Positions 1 through 7,131 of a stretch of DNA of 7,131 nt are shown here, piece after piece; positions within the stretch are counted from its first letter, which is position 1; each line of letters starts with the position of its first letter. The notes below the pieces were generated by a model, which saw only the letters and a list, made by a program, of their open reading frames with translations, made no database searches and had not been told where the DNA came from. Both the position numbers and the translations under genes were made by a program. The DNA is from a bacterium (GTDB lineage Bacteria > CG03). The stretch covers positions 1-7,131 of the forward strand of contig VMTI01000137.1 in the NCBI GenBank assembly GCA_013791675.1. The letters are read 5' to 3'.

Positions 1-2757
1 ATCGGTATAAAATTGTGAATTATCATATGCCGCTAATAAAATATTACCTGCTTTTCTAACTATTATTTTTTCAGTTTGCAAAAAAATATTTTCATCCACA
101 CCAGTATGAAAATATGATAATTTAAATAAAATATATTTGTTGGGAAAATTTATCATATATTTTCCAACATCTCGTCCTACAAGAAATTTTTTATAACCAT
201 TTTTAAGAATATCCAAAATGGGAGCATGTGCCCTTTTAATACCTATATTAGCTTCAAGAAATTCAGTAAGGGCTTTTGATTGCATTTCTACTTTTTTTAG
301 AATAGCATAATCTTTGTTGTCGGCTTTCAAATTAATAATTCCATCATCAACTTTATTCCATTCGGATTGTAAATGATAAGTTTTATCATCAGTTGGTAAA
401 AAGATAAGATTTTCTTTTTTAATTATTTCTGTTTTTAAGTTTTCATCTAATTCATTTACTACGAAAATGATTATTGAATCAGTAATAGCCTTAAAAATTT
501 TATTACTAAAACAAACTATTCTTTCTATGTGATATTTTGACAGTAGATACTTCCTAATTTTTCTGAGATATTCATTCTGCAAAATCGTACTCGGGATTAT
601 ATATGATAATGTCCCTCTTTTGCAGAGACAACTAACACCTTTATCAGCAAACAAAGCAAAGCTGTTTATTTTATATTCTGCCGAATTTGGATAATTTTTA
701 ACAAAAAAGGCGATTTCATCCTTAGTGACATTTACTTTCTCTTTGCCTTTATAGGTTATGTAAGGTGGATTGGCAATTACAATATCAAAGCCGTCTGTTA
801 TTCCAAACATCCATTCGGGGTCAAACCAATCGCATTTCTCATTCGAAAATGGCTTCCACTGCGAAAGGCTCCGGGTTTGAGAATCTTTTCCGCCCCAACC
901 TATACTGTGACGAAACATTTTATCCTGCACTTCCTGGAATTTTTCCTCAATCTTTTTCTTTTGTTCTCCATAACTTCTTAAATATTCGTCGCGAAGATTT
1001 TTAAGAATCTTTATGTCCTCAGTCGCTTCAAACATTGTCTGCTGATTTCCCTCTTTTGCAAGACCTATTAAACTGTTTGCGCAGACAAACTTAAATTCTA
1101 AATTGGGAAGCGGCTCAACGCCTCTATTTTTTTTATTGTCGTCAACAATTTCGTCAACAATCAGGGAAAGGAAAAATCGTAATTTTGACACTTCAACAGC
1201 AATGGGTTGAATATCAACTCCGTAAATTGCGTCCTTAATTATGCCAAGTTTATGAATAAAATTAAAATTTTCTGATTTCTCCATAAAAGATTTTTTAACA
1301 AATGGGTCTTCAATTTTGCTAAGTTTTTTCTCCATCCATGATTTTGAATTAGGGTCAATTTTCTGCAGAATCAGAAGAATTTTCTGAAGAACCCCCATAG
1401 GAAAAGCGCCGCTCCCGCAGGCGGGGTCAATGATTTTAATGGAATCTAAAGCGTTCAGTATTTCCTCTTTCTGACTATCAGGCAGAGTAATGGCCTCCGC
1501 TTCATACGCTAATAAAGAAGAAATAATTTCATTTTTTAATTTGGTTTTTGTAAGCAGATATTGTTTTAAACTTTCATCCACCATATATTCTACAATCGGA
1601 CGCGGAGTATAGTAACTGCCCGTCGCTTTCCTGGCGCTTTCACCGGTTTCGGGACTAATTTCCGCGAGAAGGTTCTCAAAAATTCTGCCGAGCATCTCCG
1701 GGTCAATTGATAATTCCACATCCATTGACGTATTTTCATCAATCGTAAAATTATAGGTTTCAAATCTCTGGAATAAATCCTTAAACCAACCATCAGGAAT
1801 TTTCAAAGTGTTAATATTTTTTGATATTCCCATTACTCCCTGCTCATAATAATCATGCGAATGCGGACTAAAAAGGCCTCCGTTCAAAAAAGGAATTTGT
1901 GACCATGGAGTAATTCGAAAAGCTTTCTCGCGTTTATCAACGGGAGTATTTAAAGCCTGAAAAAAGAGAGGTTCAAGAATTTTATGATAATAGCCGGATT
2001 CATTAGACACAACTTCAGATGATAAAACATCTTCCTGAATCAGAGACACGCCACTCTCCGATTTTTTCTTTTTCAAAAACCAGCAAAATACCAACCGCCC
2101 TATCAAACGCACCGCAAATTCTTTACGCACTGTATCGTTAGATGTTGAAGGCAGTTTAAGGCACCCCTTTTCATCGTACTTTCGGCGGCCAACGTCGCGT
2201 TTGCCTCCGGCTAATTTAGTAAAAAGGATGGCTATTTCTGTATAAAATTCTTTGTTTACAACTTCAATGGAAAAGCGGTGTTTCAAATCATCTGCATCTT
2301 TGACCTGGCCTTGTTTTATCAAATACCCATACGGCGTGTGTGTTCTTGCGTCGGGTCCGAGGAAAAATGAATATCGGCGGGGATTGGAATATTCTTTTGC
2401 AACGCGGGAACCTTTTAATTCTAAATCAATGGTCGCGAGAGAGAAGCGGTAATCGGGAGAGGTTTTGGAAATAAAGACGGCGAGAGCTTTTCTCACTCCA
2501 TAGCCGCTCATTAAACGAAACAATTCGCGCGACAGCGTCACTCTCGGATCTAAATCGGAATCGTGATAAATTTCATAAACACGTAAATCACCCAGAGATT
2601 TCACATTGCCCAGAAATTTTATTTTTTTTATTTTTTCCGGCTTGAAAGAAAGCTCGGATAAATTTATTTGTTCTTCCGCTGGGGCAAGGTCATCGGGCAG
2701 AAAATTACCTAAAAATGCCGTAAATTCTTTTTGATTATACGGCTGTCTGAAATCCAT
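1..2757 (-). CDS. Eco57I/COG1002-type N6-adenine DNA methyltransferase, 3' end beyond window
   Basis: Partial gene: 919 codons without a stop, open at position 1. Predicted to transfer a methyl group from S-adenosylmethionine to adenine N6 in a specific DNA site. Residues about 1-370 are an N-terminal region I cannot assign to a domain. The motif X region is GSYYTP (380-385), motif I DPACGSGAF (444-452), the motif II acidic residue D515 in GVDIQP, and the catalytic motif IV NPPY (663-666) after the family-typical WFDPEWMFG. GTLSYIIPST (about 715-724) continues the methylase core. From about 750 on lies a TaqI/Eco57I-like target-recognition region, ending at the window edge in IVRKAGN...YDNSQFYTD (899-919). 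Relatives are usually longer than what is visible. The start is the ATG in TAATG, sharing one base with the DUF1016 stop and served by AAGGA nine bases upstream. It could be a type IIG restriction-methylase, but no clear PD-(D/E)XK site is seen at the N-terminus; the nearest E-x-K is E113-L-K115, without convincing context. Confidence 0.93.
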   Translation of the reverse strand, partial: MDFRQPYNQKEFTAFLGNFLPDDLAPAEEQINLSELSFKPEKIKKIKFLGNVKSLGDLRVYEIYHDSDLDPRVTLSRELFRLMSGYGVRKALAVFISKTSPDYRFSLATIDLELKGSRVAKEYSNPRRYSFFLGPDARTHTPYGYLIKQGQVKDADDLKHRFSIEVVNKEFYTEIAILFTKLAGGKRDVGRRKYDEKGCLKLPSTSNDTVRKEFAVRLIGRLVFCWFLKKKKSESGVSLIQEDVLSSEVVSNESGYYHKILEPLFFQALNTPVDKREKAFRITPWSQIPFLNGGLFSPHSHDYYEQGVMGISKNINTLKIPDGWFKDLFQRFETYNFTIDENTSMDVELSIDPEMLGRIFENLLAEISPETGESARKATGSYYTPRPIVEYMVDESLKQYLLTKTKLKNEIISSLLAYEAEAITLPDSQKEEILNALDSIKIIDPACGSGAFPMGVLQKILLILQKIDPNSKSWMEKKLSKIEDPFVKKSFMEKSENFNFIHKLGIIKDAIYGVDIQPIAVEVSKLRFFLSLIVDEIVDDNKKNRGVEPLPNLEFKFVCANSLIGLAKEGNQQTMFEATEDIKILKNLRDEYLRSYGEQKKKIEEKFQEVQDKMFRHSIGWGGKDSQTRSLSQWKPFSNEKCDWFDPEWMFGITDGFDIVIANPPYITYKGKEKVNVTKDEIAFFVKNYPNSAEYKINSFALFADKGVSCLCKRGTLSYIIPSTILQNEYLRKIRKYLLSKYHIERIVCFSNKIFKAITDSIIIFVVNELDENLKTEIIKKENLIFLPTDDKTYHLQSEWNKVDDGIINLKADNKDYAILKKVEMQSKALTEFLEANIGIKRAHAPILDILKNGYKKFLVGRDVGKYMINFPNKYILFKLSYFHTGVDENIFLQTEKIIVRKAGNILLAAYDNSQFYTD

Positions 2758-3788
2758 TAGCCATTATCCTTGTAATTCTGAGGCCACGGCAGAGAATGAA
2801 GTTTTTGTTTCAGCAGCTTTCTGTCGATTAGCTTCGTTTTATAAGTCGCTATTTTCACCGGCGATATAGAACGACTTAATGCAATTCTGACCACTTCTTC
2901 ATTTTTAGATTTGCAGAGTATTAAGCCAACTGATGGCTTTTCATCTTGTGTTTTTATTTTTTCATCAAGCGCCGATAAGTAAAACTGCATTTTCCCGACA
3001 TATTCCGGTTTAAATTTACCTATTTTCAACTCCACCGCCACCAGGCATCTCATTAGCCGATGATAGAAAAGCAGATCTACCTTATAATCTTCATCCCCGA
3101 CAGTTATCTTATATTCTTCACCGGCAAAAGTGAAATATCTGCCAAATTCAAGAAAGAATTGTTTTAAATTTGACACTATTGCTTTGCGAATATCTTTTTC
3201 GGGAAAATTATCTTTCAAGCCGAGAAAATCAAGCATATACTCGTCCTTAAAATGAGATAGAACATTTTTATCTTTTGTATGCGGGACTAATTTATCCGTT
3301 TTCCTTGAAAGCATATAACGTTCAAATAACGATGTGTCAATTTGTCTTTGTAATTCTCTTTTACTCCATTTCTCTACTGCGCAAGTTCTTAAGTAAAATT
3401 CTTTTTCTTCCATAGAATCGGTATTATGCAGAATCATTAAGTTATGTGTCCAAGACAATTCTCTCACCAGCGGTGAGAGTTTTTCATTGTCCTTATATGT
3501 TTCATATATTTGCTTCATCCTCCATAGATTTTGGGCAGAAAAACCTCTCATATCAGGGAAAGATATTTTTAAATCATCCGCCAATTTCTCTACAATACCG
3601 GCGCCCCACTTAGAAACCTCAATTTTCTCATAAATACTTTGCCCTATCCTAAGATATAATTCAACCAGTTGGCGGTTAACTGTCTGATATACTTTTTGTC
3701 TGGCGGTTATAATTTCACTTTTTAAGCGGACAAGAAAATTTTTATATTCTTCAGTTTTTGCAATATTCGTTTTAGTCTGCGATTTCAT
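2757..3788 (-). CDS. DUF1016 (YhcG-like) PD-(D/E)XK nuclease family protein (343 aa)
   Basis: Full-length DUF1016 protein, the family of E. coli YhcG. The N-terminal half (about 12-165) is the helical DUF1016_N region, including the WGAGIVEKLA stretch (61-70) and RGFSAQNL (81-88). The C-terminal half (about 175-335) is a PD-(D/E)XK nuclease fold: D238 in VDLLF, E253-L-K255 in VAVELK, and Q268 in GKMQFY, so the predicted metal-binding and catalytic residues are all present. A strand-rich PSVGLILCKS segment (285-294) follows, as usual in the family. Its ATG lies one base after the helicase stop, and its TAA overlaps the methyltransferase ATG, so it is an integral, translationally coupled operon member. 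Members of this family often occur within or beside restriction-modification loci, and their biochemical role is poorly defined. Nuclease activity is inferred from residues; a DNA-binding accessory role is also possible. Confidence 0.95.
   Translation of the reverse strand: MKSQTKTNIAKTEEYKNFLVRLKSEIITARQKVYQTVNRQLVELYLRIGQSIYEKIEVSKWGAGIVEKLADDLKISFPDMRGFSAQNLWRMKQIYETYKDNEKLSPLVRELSWTHNLMILHNTDSMEEKEFYLRTCAVEKWSKRELQRQIDTSLFERYMLSRKTDKLVPHTKDKNVLSHFKDEYMLDFLGLKDNFPEKDIRKAIVSNLKQFFLEFGRYFTFAGEEYKITVGDEDYKVDLLFYHRLMRCLVAVELKIGKFKPEYVGKMQFYLSALDEKIKTQDEKPSVGLILCKSKNEEVVRIALSRSISPVKIATYKTKLIDRKLLKQKLHSLPWPQNYKDNG
2767..2771 (-). promoter_or_regulatory. Ribosome binding site of the methyltransferase gene (AAGGA)
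   Basis: AAGGA sits in the final codons of the DUF1016 gene, nine bases before the methyltransferase ATG at 2757. This near-ideal spacing fixes the start. A nearer ATG at 2764 is in another frame and meets a stop after nine codons. Confidence 0.6.
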
Positions 3789-3789
3789 T

Positions 3790-6700
3790 TTAAATTAATT
3801 CCTCGGAGAGTATTAAACTTTCTTCCTCGTCGTCTATGCTGTTGGCTTTTTCTCTTATTTCAACCAGATATTTATGCGGCACTTCTTTTATTAAGTTATC
3901 AAAATCTTCCCTGAGATGTTTCTCAGATATCGCCCGTATCTGTTTCGCATACCTCTGCGGCAATGAATCCAATTTTTCCAGCACATACTGCAAATCCTCA
4001 AAATAGTCTTTATGCCGCGGAAACTTATCTTTTAACACAATAATTTTATCGCATGCCTCTTTTCTTCCCTTGTCATACGGGATTTGTGTTTTCTTCACAA
4101 AAAGATTGTTTTTGATGTTCTTATATAATTTTTCAAAATCAGCCGAAACTTTTTCCGCCTGCTCGCTCACTTCCGCTTTGAACAATTTTAGCGCTAATTC
4201 CGGACTCAGCGTGATACACTCATCCTCCGAGTCGCCGAACCTGAATATATATTCGCTGCCTTTTCTGGCGAATACAATAACGCCCTTTTGAGCTTTTTTA
4301 GCCGTTCTTCTTATTCTTGTTCTTTTGTGTATTTTAACGGCTTCTTCAATGATTTTCGGATTAGTGTTTCTTAAATCATCTATCAAATTCCTGTATTCAA
4401 CATCCCACGAGAGCGCTTCCTGTTCCTTCTCCAGTTTCTCGTATTCTTCTTTGTAATAAGAGCGCAGCTCTTCATCTTTTGTCAGAACTTTCGTATCCTC
4501 TCCGAGCAGAGCGTGTATCAGCGCAATTTTTAATGTGGAAATCTGTTTTATTTTTGTTTCTTCTTCTCCTGTGGCGGTAGGGAAAAAATTAAAAATAAAC
4601 AATTCATCAAACACTTTTTTATTTATTCTGTTGATTCTCCCGACACGCTGTATAACTCTTGTGGGATTGTACGGAATATCATAATTGAAAATAATACCGG
4701 CTCTGTGCAGGTTAAATCCTTCCGAAATCGCGTCAGTCGCTATCAAAATATCATAATCATTTTTTTGCCTTGCCTTATCTATACCCGCGTCAAAATTTTC
4801 TTTTATTATATTTTTATTTTTCTTACTGGCATCAGCTGATGTGTATTTGAATATTTTAAAATCGTTTTTTAATTTTTTAAATAAATAATCGGCAGTGTCG
4901 GCAAACTCCGAAAATACGACAATTTTTCTTCGCGGGCTTTCTTTCAATTTGTTTTCAAGTTCTATTTTAAAACCATTAAGTTTTGGATCCTCTTTAGCGC
5001 CGTCCTTGAGCCACTCTTCTTTGATTTCTTTAAGCAGCTTAATATCTTTTTTCACATCTTCGACAAACTGCTTTTTAATTTCCTTTTTGTCTATCAGTCT
5101 TAAACCTTTTTCATAATGTTTTTTTAACTGCTCATCATTGAGTATATTTTCAAGTTCTTTAAAAAAATCATTTTCATATTCATTGATAAGCGCGTCAATG
5201 TCCGGCAAATTTCCTTTTTTGTAAATCGGCACCTTTCCAAGTTTGTCGTGCCACGAAAGAATTGTTTCAGATGATGCAATCATTGAATCAAGCGACTTCA
5301 TAAAAGCGTCTATTGAACTTTCAAAACGCCTTACCAGCAGCCGTCTCATAAATTTTGCGAGGTTTATCTGCGACTGCCTGAACATATTCTCGTCTTCGAA
5401 TTCTTCCTCTATTTCTTTTCTGTACTTCTCAATGTCTTTTAAGTACGCCACCGGTTTATACCTGGCTCCTATAAATCCTTTTGACTCCTCTTTCGGTGAT
5501 ATTTTTTCCAGTGTGTCTTTGTATAATTTACTGGGCTGCCCTAATTCATATTCCAGCAACTCGGGCGGGTTTACTTTTGGAAATTCAATTTTCTGTTTCT
5601 TTAAATCCCTTTTGTACTCATTTATCGCTTCCAGGTCTAATCGCGAACGTCTTATTACTACAGGGTATAAAATATCTCTGATTTTATCGGCAAGTTCTTT
5701 TACCTCTTTGCTCATCACCTGCTGATTTTTTCTCTGCGCTTTCCGGATTGTTTTATATTCTTTGATAAGCTGCTTGAACCGGTATGACAAATTATCCACT
5801 GTTTGTATTGTGGATTTCGCCACTATTTGAAAAAGTTTTATTAACGAAAAAATATCCTGCGGGCGGTTATTAAACGGCGTCGCAGACAAAAGCGCCACTT
5901 TATTTCCCTGACACAGTTTATGCAGCTTAGCGTAATCCCTTGTCTCTTCATTCCGGTATTTGTGCGCCTCATCAATAATAATGAGTCTTTCTTCGTCGTC
6001 ATCATTTTCTTTTAAGGCATCTTCAATTTTGCCGTTGCTGTAAACTTTCGCGTTGAAATCAAAATCATATCTGAAATCATTCCATTGTTCAACAAGATGC
6101 GGCGGAGCGATCACAATCGTTTTTAATCTCAGGTTATGAGCAATAACCGACGAAATAATACTTTTTCCAAGCCCGACCACATCGGCAATTATGACCCCTC
6201 CGTGCTTTACGAGGATTCTTAACGCCTGCTCTACGGCGTCGGCCTGATATTTCAAATTTATATATTTTTTTGATATTTGCGCAGCGTATTTTAGATTTTT
6301 GCTTTTATCCAGCGAATAAAACTCCTCCAATATTCTCACATATACTAAAAACGGTTTCGGCAGTTTATCAATCCAGATTTTTTCCACAACATTTTGCAGG
6401 AATTCGCCTATGTTGTCTTTATTGACTATATCAACAGAGCTTTCCCATAAATCTTTGAATATTTTGTATGCCTCATCATATTCGTCCCTTAAAATGACAT
6501 TTATTTCGCATCTGTTCTTTAGTCCGCTTCCGGTTAAATTACTTGACCCCGTAATGACTGTTCCCGGGCTAACTCCACCCTGGGTGTGTTCCTTTTTGTG
6601 TTCAAAAAGATATAATTTCGCGTGATTGGGCTGAATTGTCTTCTTTATTTCCAATGTGCCGTCTTTTAATTTACTCAAATATATTCTGAAAGCGTCCTGC

Positions 6701-7017
6701 TTTTCTTCAGAATCAAAGAAGTCCGTATCATTAAATAAAGACACCAGAGAATTGTTAAAGTTATGCTTTATTTTACCTCTTGAAATATTTATGTCCTGAA
6801 TCAATTCAACTTCTTTTATCTTATTGAGTAAATCCTTCTCAATATCCATGCCGACCAGTATTTTGACTTCTTTGTCTTTGAGTTCTCTGTATAATTCCTC
6901 AAAACCTGAAAAATAAAAATATCCAACAAGCGCGTAAAATTTCTGCGTTGACGGTAAGATATTGTTAATAACATCTGACACCAATGTTTCCTGATTTGTT
7001 ATGAATTTAACGCTCAT
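3790..7017 (-). CDS. PLD nuclease-like domain fused to SNF2/HepA-type helicase (1075 aa)
   Basis: Predicted ATP-dependent DNA translocase with a nuclease-like N-terminus, probably the motor of a restriction-type defence system. Residues about 1-200 form a single PLD domain: H132-A-K134, then G157-S-S-N160 and E171; the aspartate expected in HxK(x4)D is E139. A Q-motif-like stretch surrounds Q258. The ATPase has motif I DVVGLGKS (279-286), motif Ia IVIAPP (301-306), motif II DEAH (349-352), motif III SATP (378-381), a motif IV-like strand near 698-704, a TD-x-x-SEG motif V at 761-767, and motif VI QRVGRINR (790-797) with likely arginine fingers R794 and R797. A highly charged insert (about 395-695) separates the RecA lobes, and a charged helical tail (about 840-1075) follows. 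The ATG at 7017 is the only ATG in the open frame, which extends upstream to a TGA at 7071. It is the first gene of the operon. The PLD-SNF2 assignment is firm; substrate and partners are inferred. Confidence 0.93.
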   Translation of the reverse strand: MSVKFITNQETLVSDVINNILPSTQKFYALVGYFYFSGFEELYRELKDKEVKILVGMDIEKDLLNKIKEVELIQDINISRGKIKHNFNNSLVSLFNDTDFFDSEEKQDAFRIYLSKLKDGTLEIKKTIQPNHAKLYLFEHKKEHTQGGVSPGTVITGSSNLTGSGLKNRCEINVILRDEYDEAYKIFKDLWESSVDIVNKDNIGEFLQNVVEKIWIDKLPKPFLVYVRILEEFYSLDKSKNLKYAAQISKKYINLKYQADAVEQALRILVKHGGVIIADVVGLGKSIISSVIAHNLRLKTIVIAPPHLVEQWNDFRYDFDFNAKVYSNGKIEDALKENDDDEERLIIIDEAHKYRNEETRDYAKLHKLCQGNKVALLSATPFNNRPQDIFSLIKLFQIVAKSTIQTVDNLSYRFKQLIKEYKTIRKAQRKNQQVMSKEVKELADKIRDILYPVVIRRSRLDLEAINEYKRDLKKQKIEFPKVNPPELLEYELGQPSKLYKDTLEKISPKEESKGFIGARYKPVAYLKDIEKYRKEIEEEFEDENMFRQSQINLAKFMRRLLVRRFESSIDAFMKSLDSMIASSETILSWHDKLGKVPIYKKGNLPDIDALINEYENDFFKELENILNDEQLKKHYEKGLRLIDKKEIKKQFVEDVKKDIKLLKEIKEEWLKDGAKEDPKLNGFKIELENKLKESPRRKIVVFSEFADTADYLFKKLKNDFKIFKYTSADASKKNKNIIKENFDAGIDKARQKNDYDILIATDAISEGFNLHRAGIIFNYDIPYNPTRVIQRVGRINRINKKVFDELFIFNFFPTATGEEETKIKQISTLKIALIHALLGEDTKVLTKDEELRSYYKEEYEKLEKEQEALSWDVEYRNLIDDLRNTNPKIIEEAVKIHKRTRIRRTAKKAQKGVIVFARKGSEYIFRFGDSEDECITLSPELALKLFKAEVSEQAEKVSADFEKLYKNIKNNLFVKKTQIPYDKGRKEACDKIIVLKDKFPRHKDYFEDLQYVLEKLDSLPQRYAKQIRAISEKHLREDFDNLIKEVPHKYLVEIREKANSIDDEEESLILSEELI
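3800..3804 (-). promoter_or_regulatory. Ribosome binding site of the DUF1016 gene (GAGGA)
   Basis: GAGGA lies inside the last codons of the helicase gene, 11 bases before the DUF1016 ATG at 3788. The spacing is slightly long. With only one base between the helicase stop and this start, ribosomes finishing the helicase could also restart here, which supports the chosen start. Confidence 0.55.
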
Positions 7018-7025
7018 ATAATCAT

Positions 7026-7046
7026 AAGCCCCGCAAGGAGACGCTT
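7026..7046 (-). promoter_or_regulatory. Possible leader hairpin covering a weak ribosome site
   Basis: In the transcript, AAGC (7046-7043) can pair with GCUU (7029-7026, with the G at 7029), and C-U-C (7040-7038) with G-G-G (7032-7030) using one G-U pair. This gives a seven-pair stem with a two-base bulge and a five-base loop. It would hide the GGGG at 7032-7029, the only purine-rich stretch near the helicase start (11 bases from the ATG) and a poor Shine-Dalgarno sequence. Stability is modest, and the structure may not be functional. Confidence 0.25.
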
Positions 7047-7070
7047 CGCAACCTATTTTTAACTGTTTTC

Positions 7071-7111
7071 ATTATACTCGTTATTCTACCAGATTTTAGA
7101 GTTTTTGAGAA
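7071..7111 (-). promoter_or_regulatory. Candidate operon promoter(s)
   Basis: Read on the minus strand, two overlapping candidates precede the helicase gene. One is an extended -10, TGGTAGAAT (7083-7091), with TTCTCA (7106-7111, four of six matches to TTGACA) at a 17-base spacing. The other is a perfect TATAAT (7071-7076), but no recognisable -35 lies 15-19 bases upstream of it. Either would give a leader of roughly 45-65 bases. No operator or regulator gene is visible. Consensus matches are common in AT-rich DNA, so this rests on position as much as on sequence. Confidence 0.45.
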
Positions 7112-7131
7112 TTACGCATGCATGTTTTTCA

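Larger units (their letters stand above)
7018..7131. other. Upstream non-coding region of the operon
   Basis: These 114 bases at the window edge carry no supported gene on either strand. They hold the candidate promoter, the leader with a possible weak hairpin, and an ATGCAT palindrome near 7117-7122. No end of a neighbouring gene, terminator or attachment site is recognisable, so what lies further upstream is unknown. Confidence 0.5.

Noticed and set aside
765..1004. Short open frames at 765-1004 (+), 1590-1793 (-) and 2252-2452 (+)
   Set aside because: They are other-frame shadows of the methyltransferase gene, which reads without a stop from 2757 to 1 with methylase motifs in the correct order.
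5243..5725. 160-codon open frame on the plus strand, with smaller ones at 4070-4291, 4895-5116, 5481-5681 and 6410-6625
   Set aside because: All lie antisense to the helicase gene, are rich in Ser, Phe and Leu as expected from the reverse of Lys/Glu-rich coding, and show no family motif or ribosome site.
6557..6605. Possible small palindromic element inserted in the PLD loop between H132-A-K134 and GSSN
   Set aside because: The minus strand has CCCAGGG and CCCGGG able to form a bulged stem, a GGAACA flanking repeat and an imperfect 12-base duplication coding EHKK/EHTQ. The distance between the flanking repeats is 28 bases, not a multiple of three, and the PG-x-V-I-T-GSSN context looks like ordinary family sequence, so an insertion is not supported.
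1..7131. Assignment as DISARM, BREX or a type I restriction system
   Set aside because: No DUF1998 (DrmB), DrmA, BrxC, PglZ, HsdS or HsdR-type protein is visible. Shared parts alone (SNF2 helicase, PLD, adenine methylase) do not justify the name.
7018..7131. CRISPR, tRNA or attachment site in the upstream region
   Set aside because: No regularly spaced repeats, no cloverleaf-like arrangement and no repeat matching another part of the window.

Overview
The window is AT-rich (about one third G+C by eye) and is filled by one tightly packed operon of three genes, all transcribed from the minus strand. No housekeeping gene, rRNA, tRNA, insertion sequence, integrase or CRISPR array is visible, so the host cannot be named with confidence. 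Gene style (ATG starts, GAGGA/AAGGA ribosome sites, overlapping stop and start codons) suggests a bacterium, and the gene content suggests a defence island.

Layout in transcription order: 7131-7018 is a short leader with a candidate promoter. 7017-3790 encodes a 1075-residue protein that joins an N-terminal phospholipase-D-type (PLD) nuclease-like domain to a complete SNF2/HepA-type superfamily 2 ATPase. One base later, 3788-2757 encodes a 343-residue DUF1016 (YhcG-like) protein with an intact PD-(D/E)XK nuclease site. Its stop codon overlaps the start of the third gene (TAATG). That gene runs from 2757 to the window edge at position 1 and continues beyond it. It is an Eco57I/COG1002-type N6-adenine DNA methyltransferase, with at least 919 residues visible, an SAM-binding motif, an NPPY catalytic motif and the beginning of a target-recognition region.

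Taken together this looks like a restriction-modification-like anti-phage or anti-plasmid system. The methyltransferase would mark self DNA, the PLD-helicase would engage and move along or cut unmodified DNA, and DUF1016 would add a second nuclease. The parts recall DISARM (SNF2 helicase, PLD protein, methylase), type ISP enzymes (helicase plus methylase) and BREX PglX. However, no DrmA, DrmB, BrxC or PglZ is present in the window, and I cannot assign the locus to a named system. The tight coupling of the three genes is read directly from the sequence; their joint function is inferred.

Two finer points stand out. The part of the methyltransferase gene coding for the target-recognition region (positions 1 to about 770) is much poorer in G+C than the rest of the same gene, as expected if specificity modules are exchanged. 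The methyltransferase also has a long N-terminal region (about 370 residues) with no clear nuclease site, which leaves the cutting role to the other two proteins or to something outside the window.
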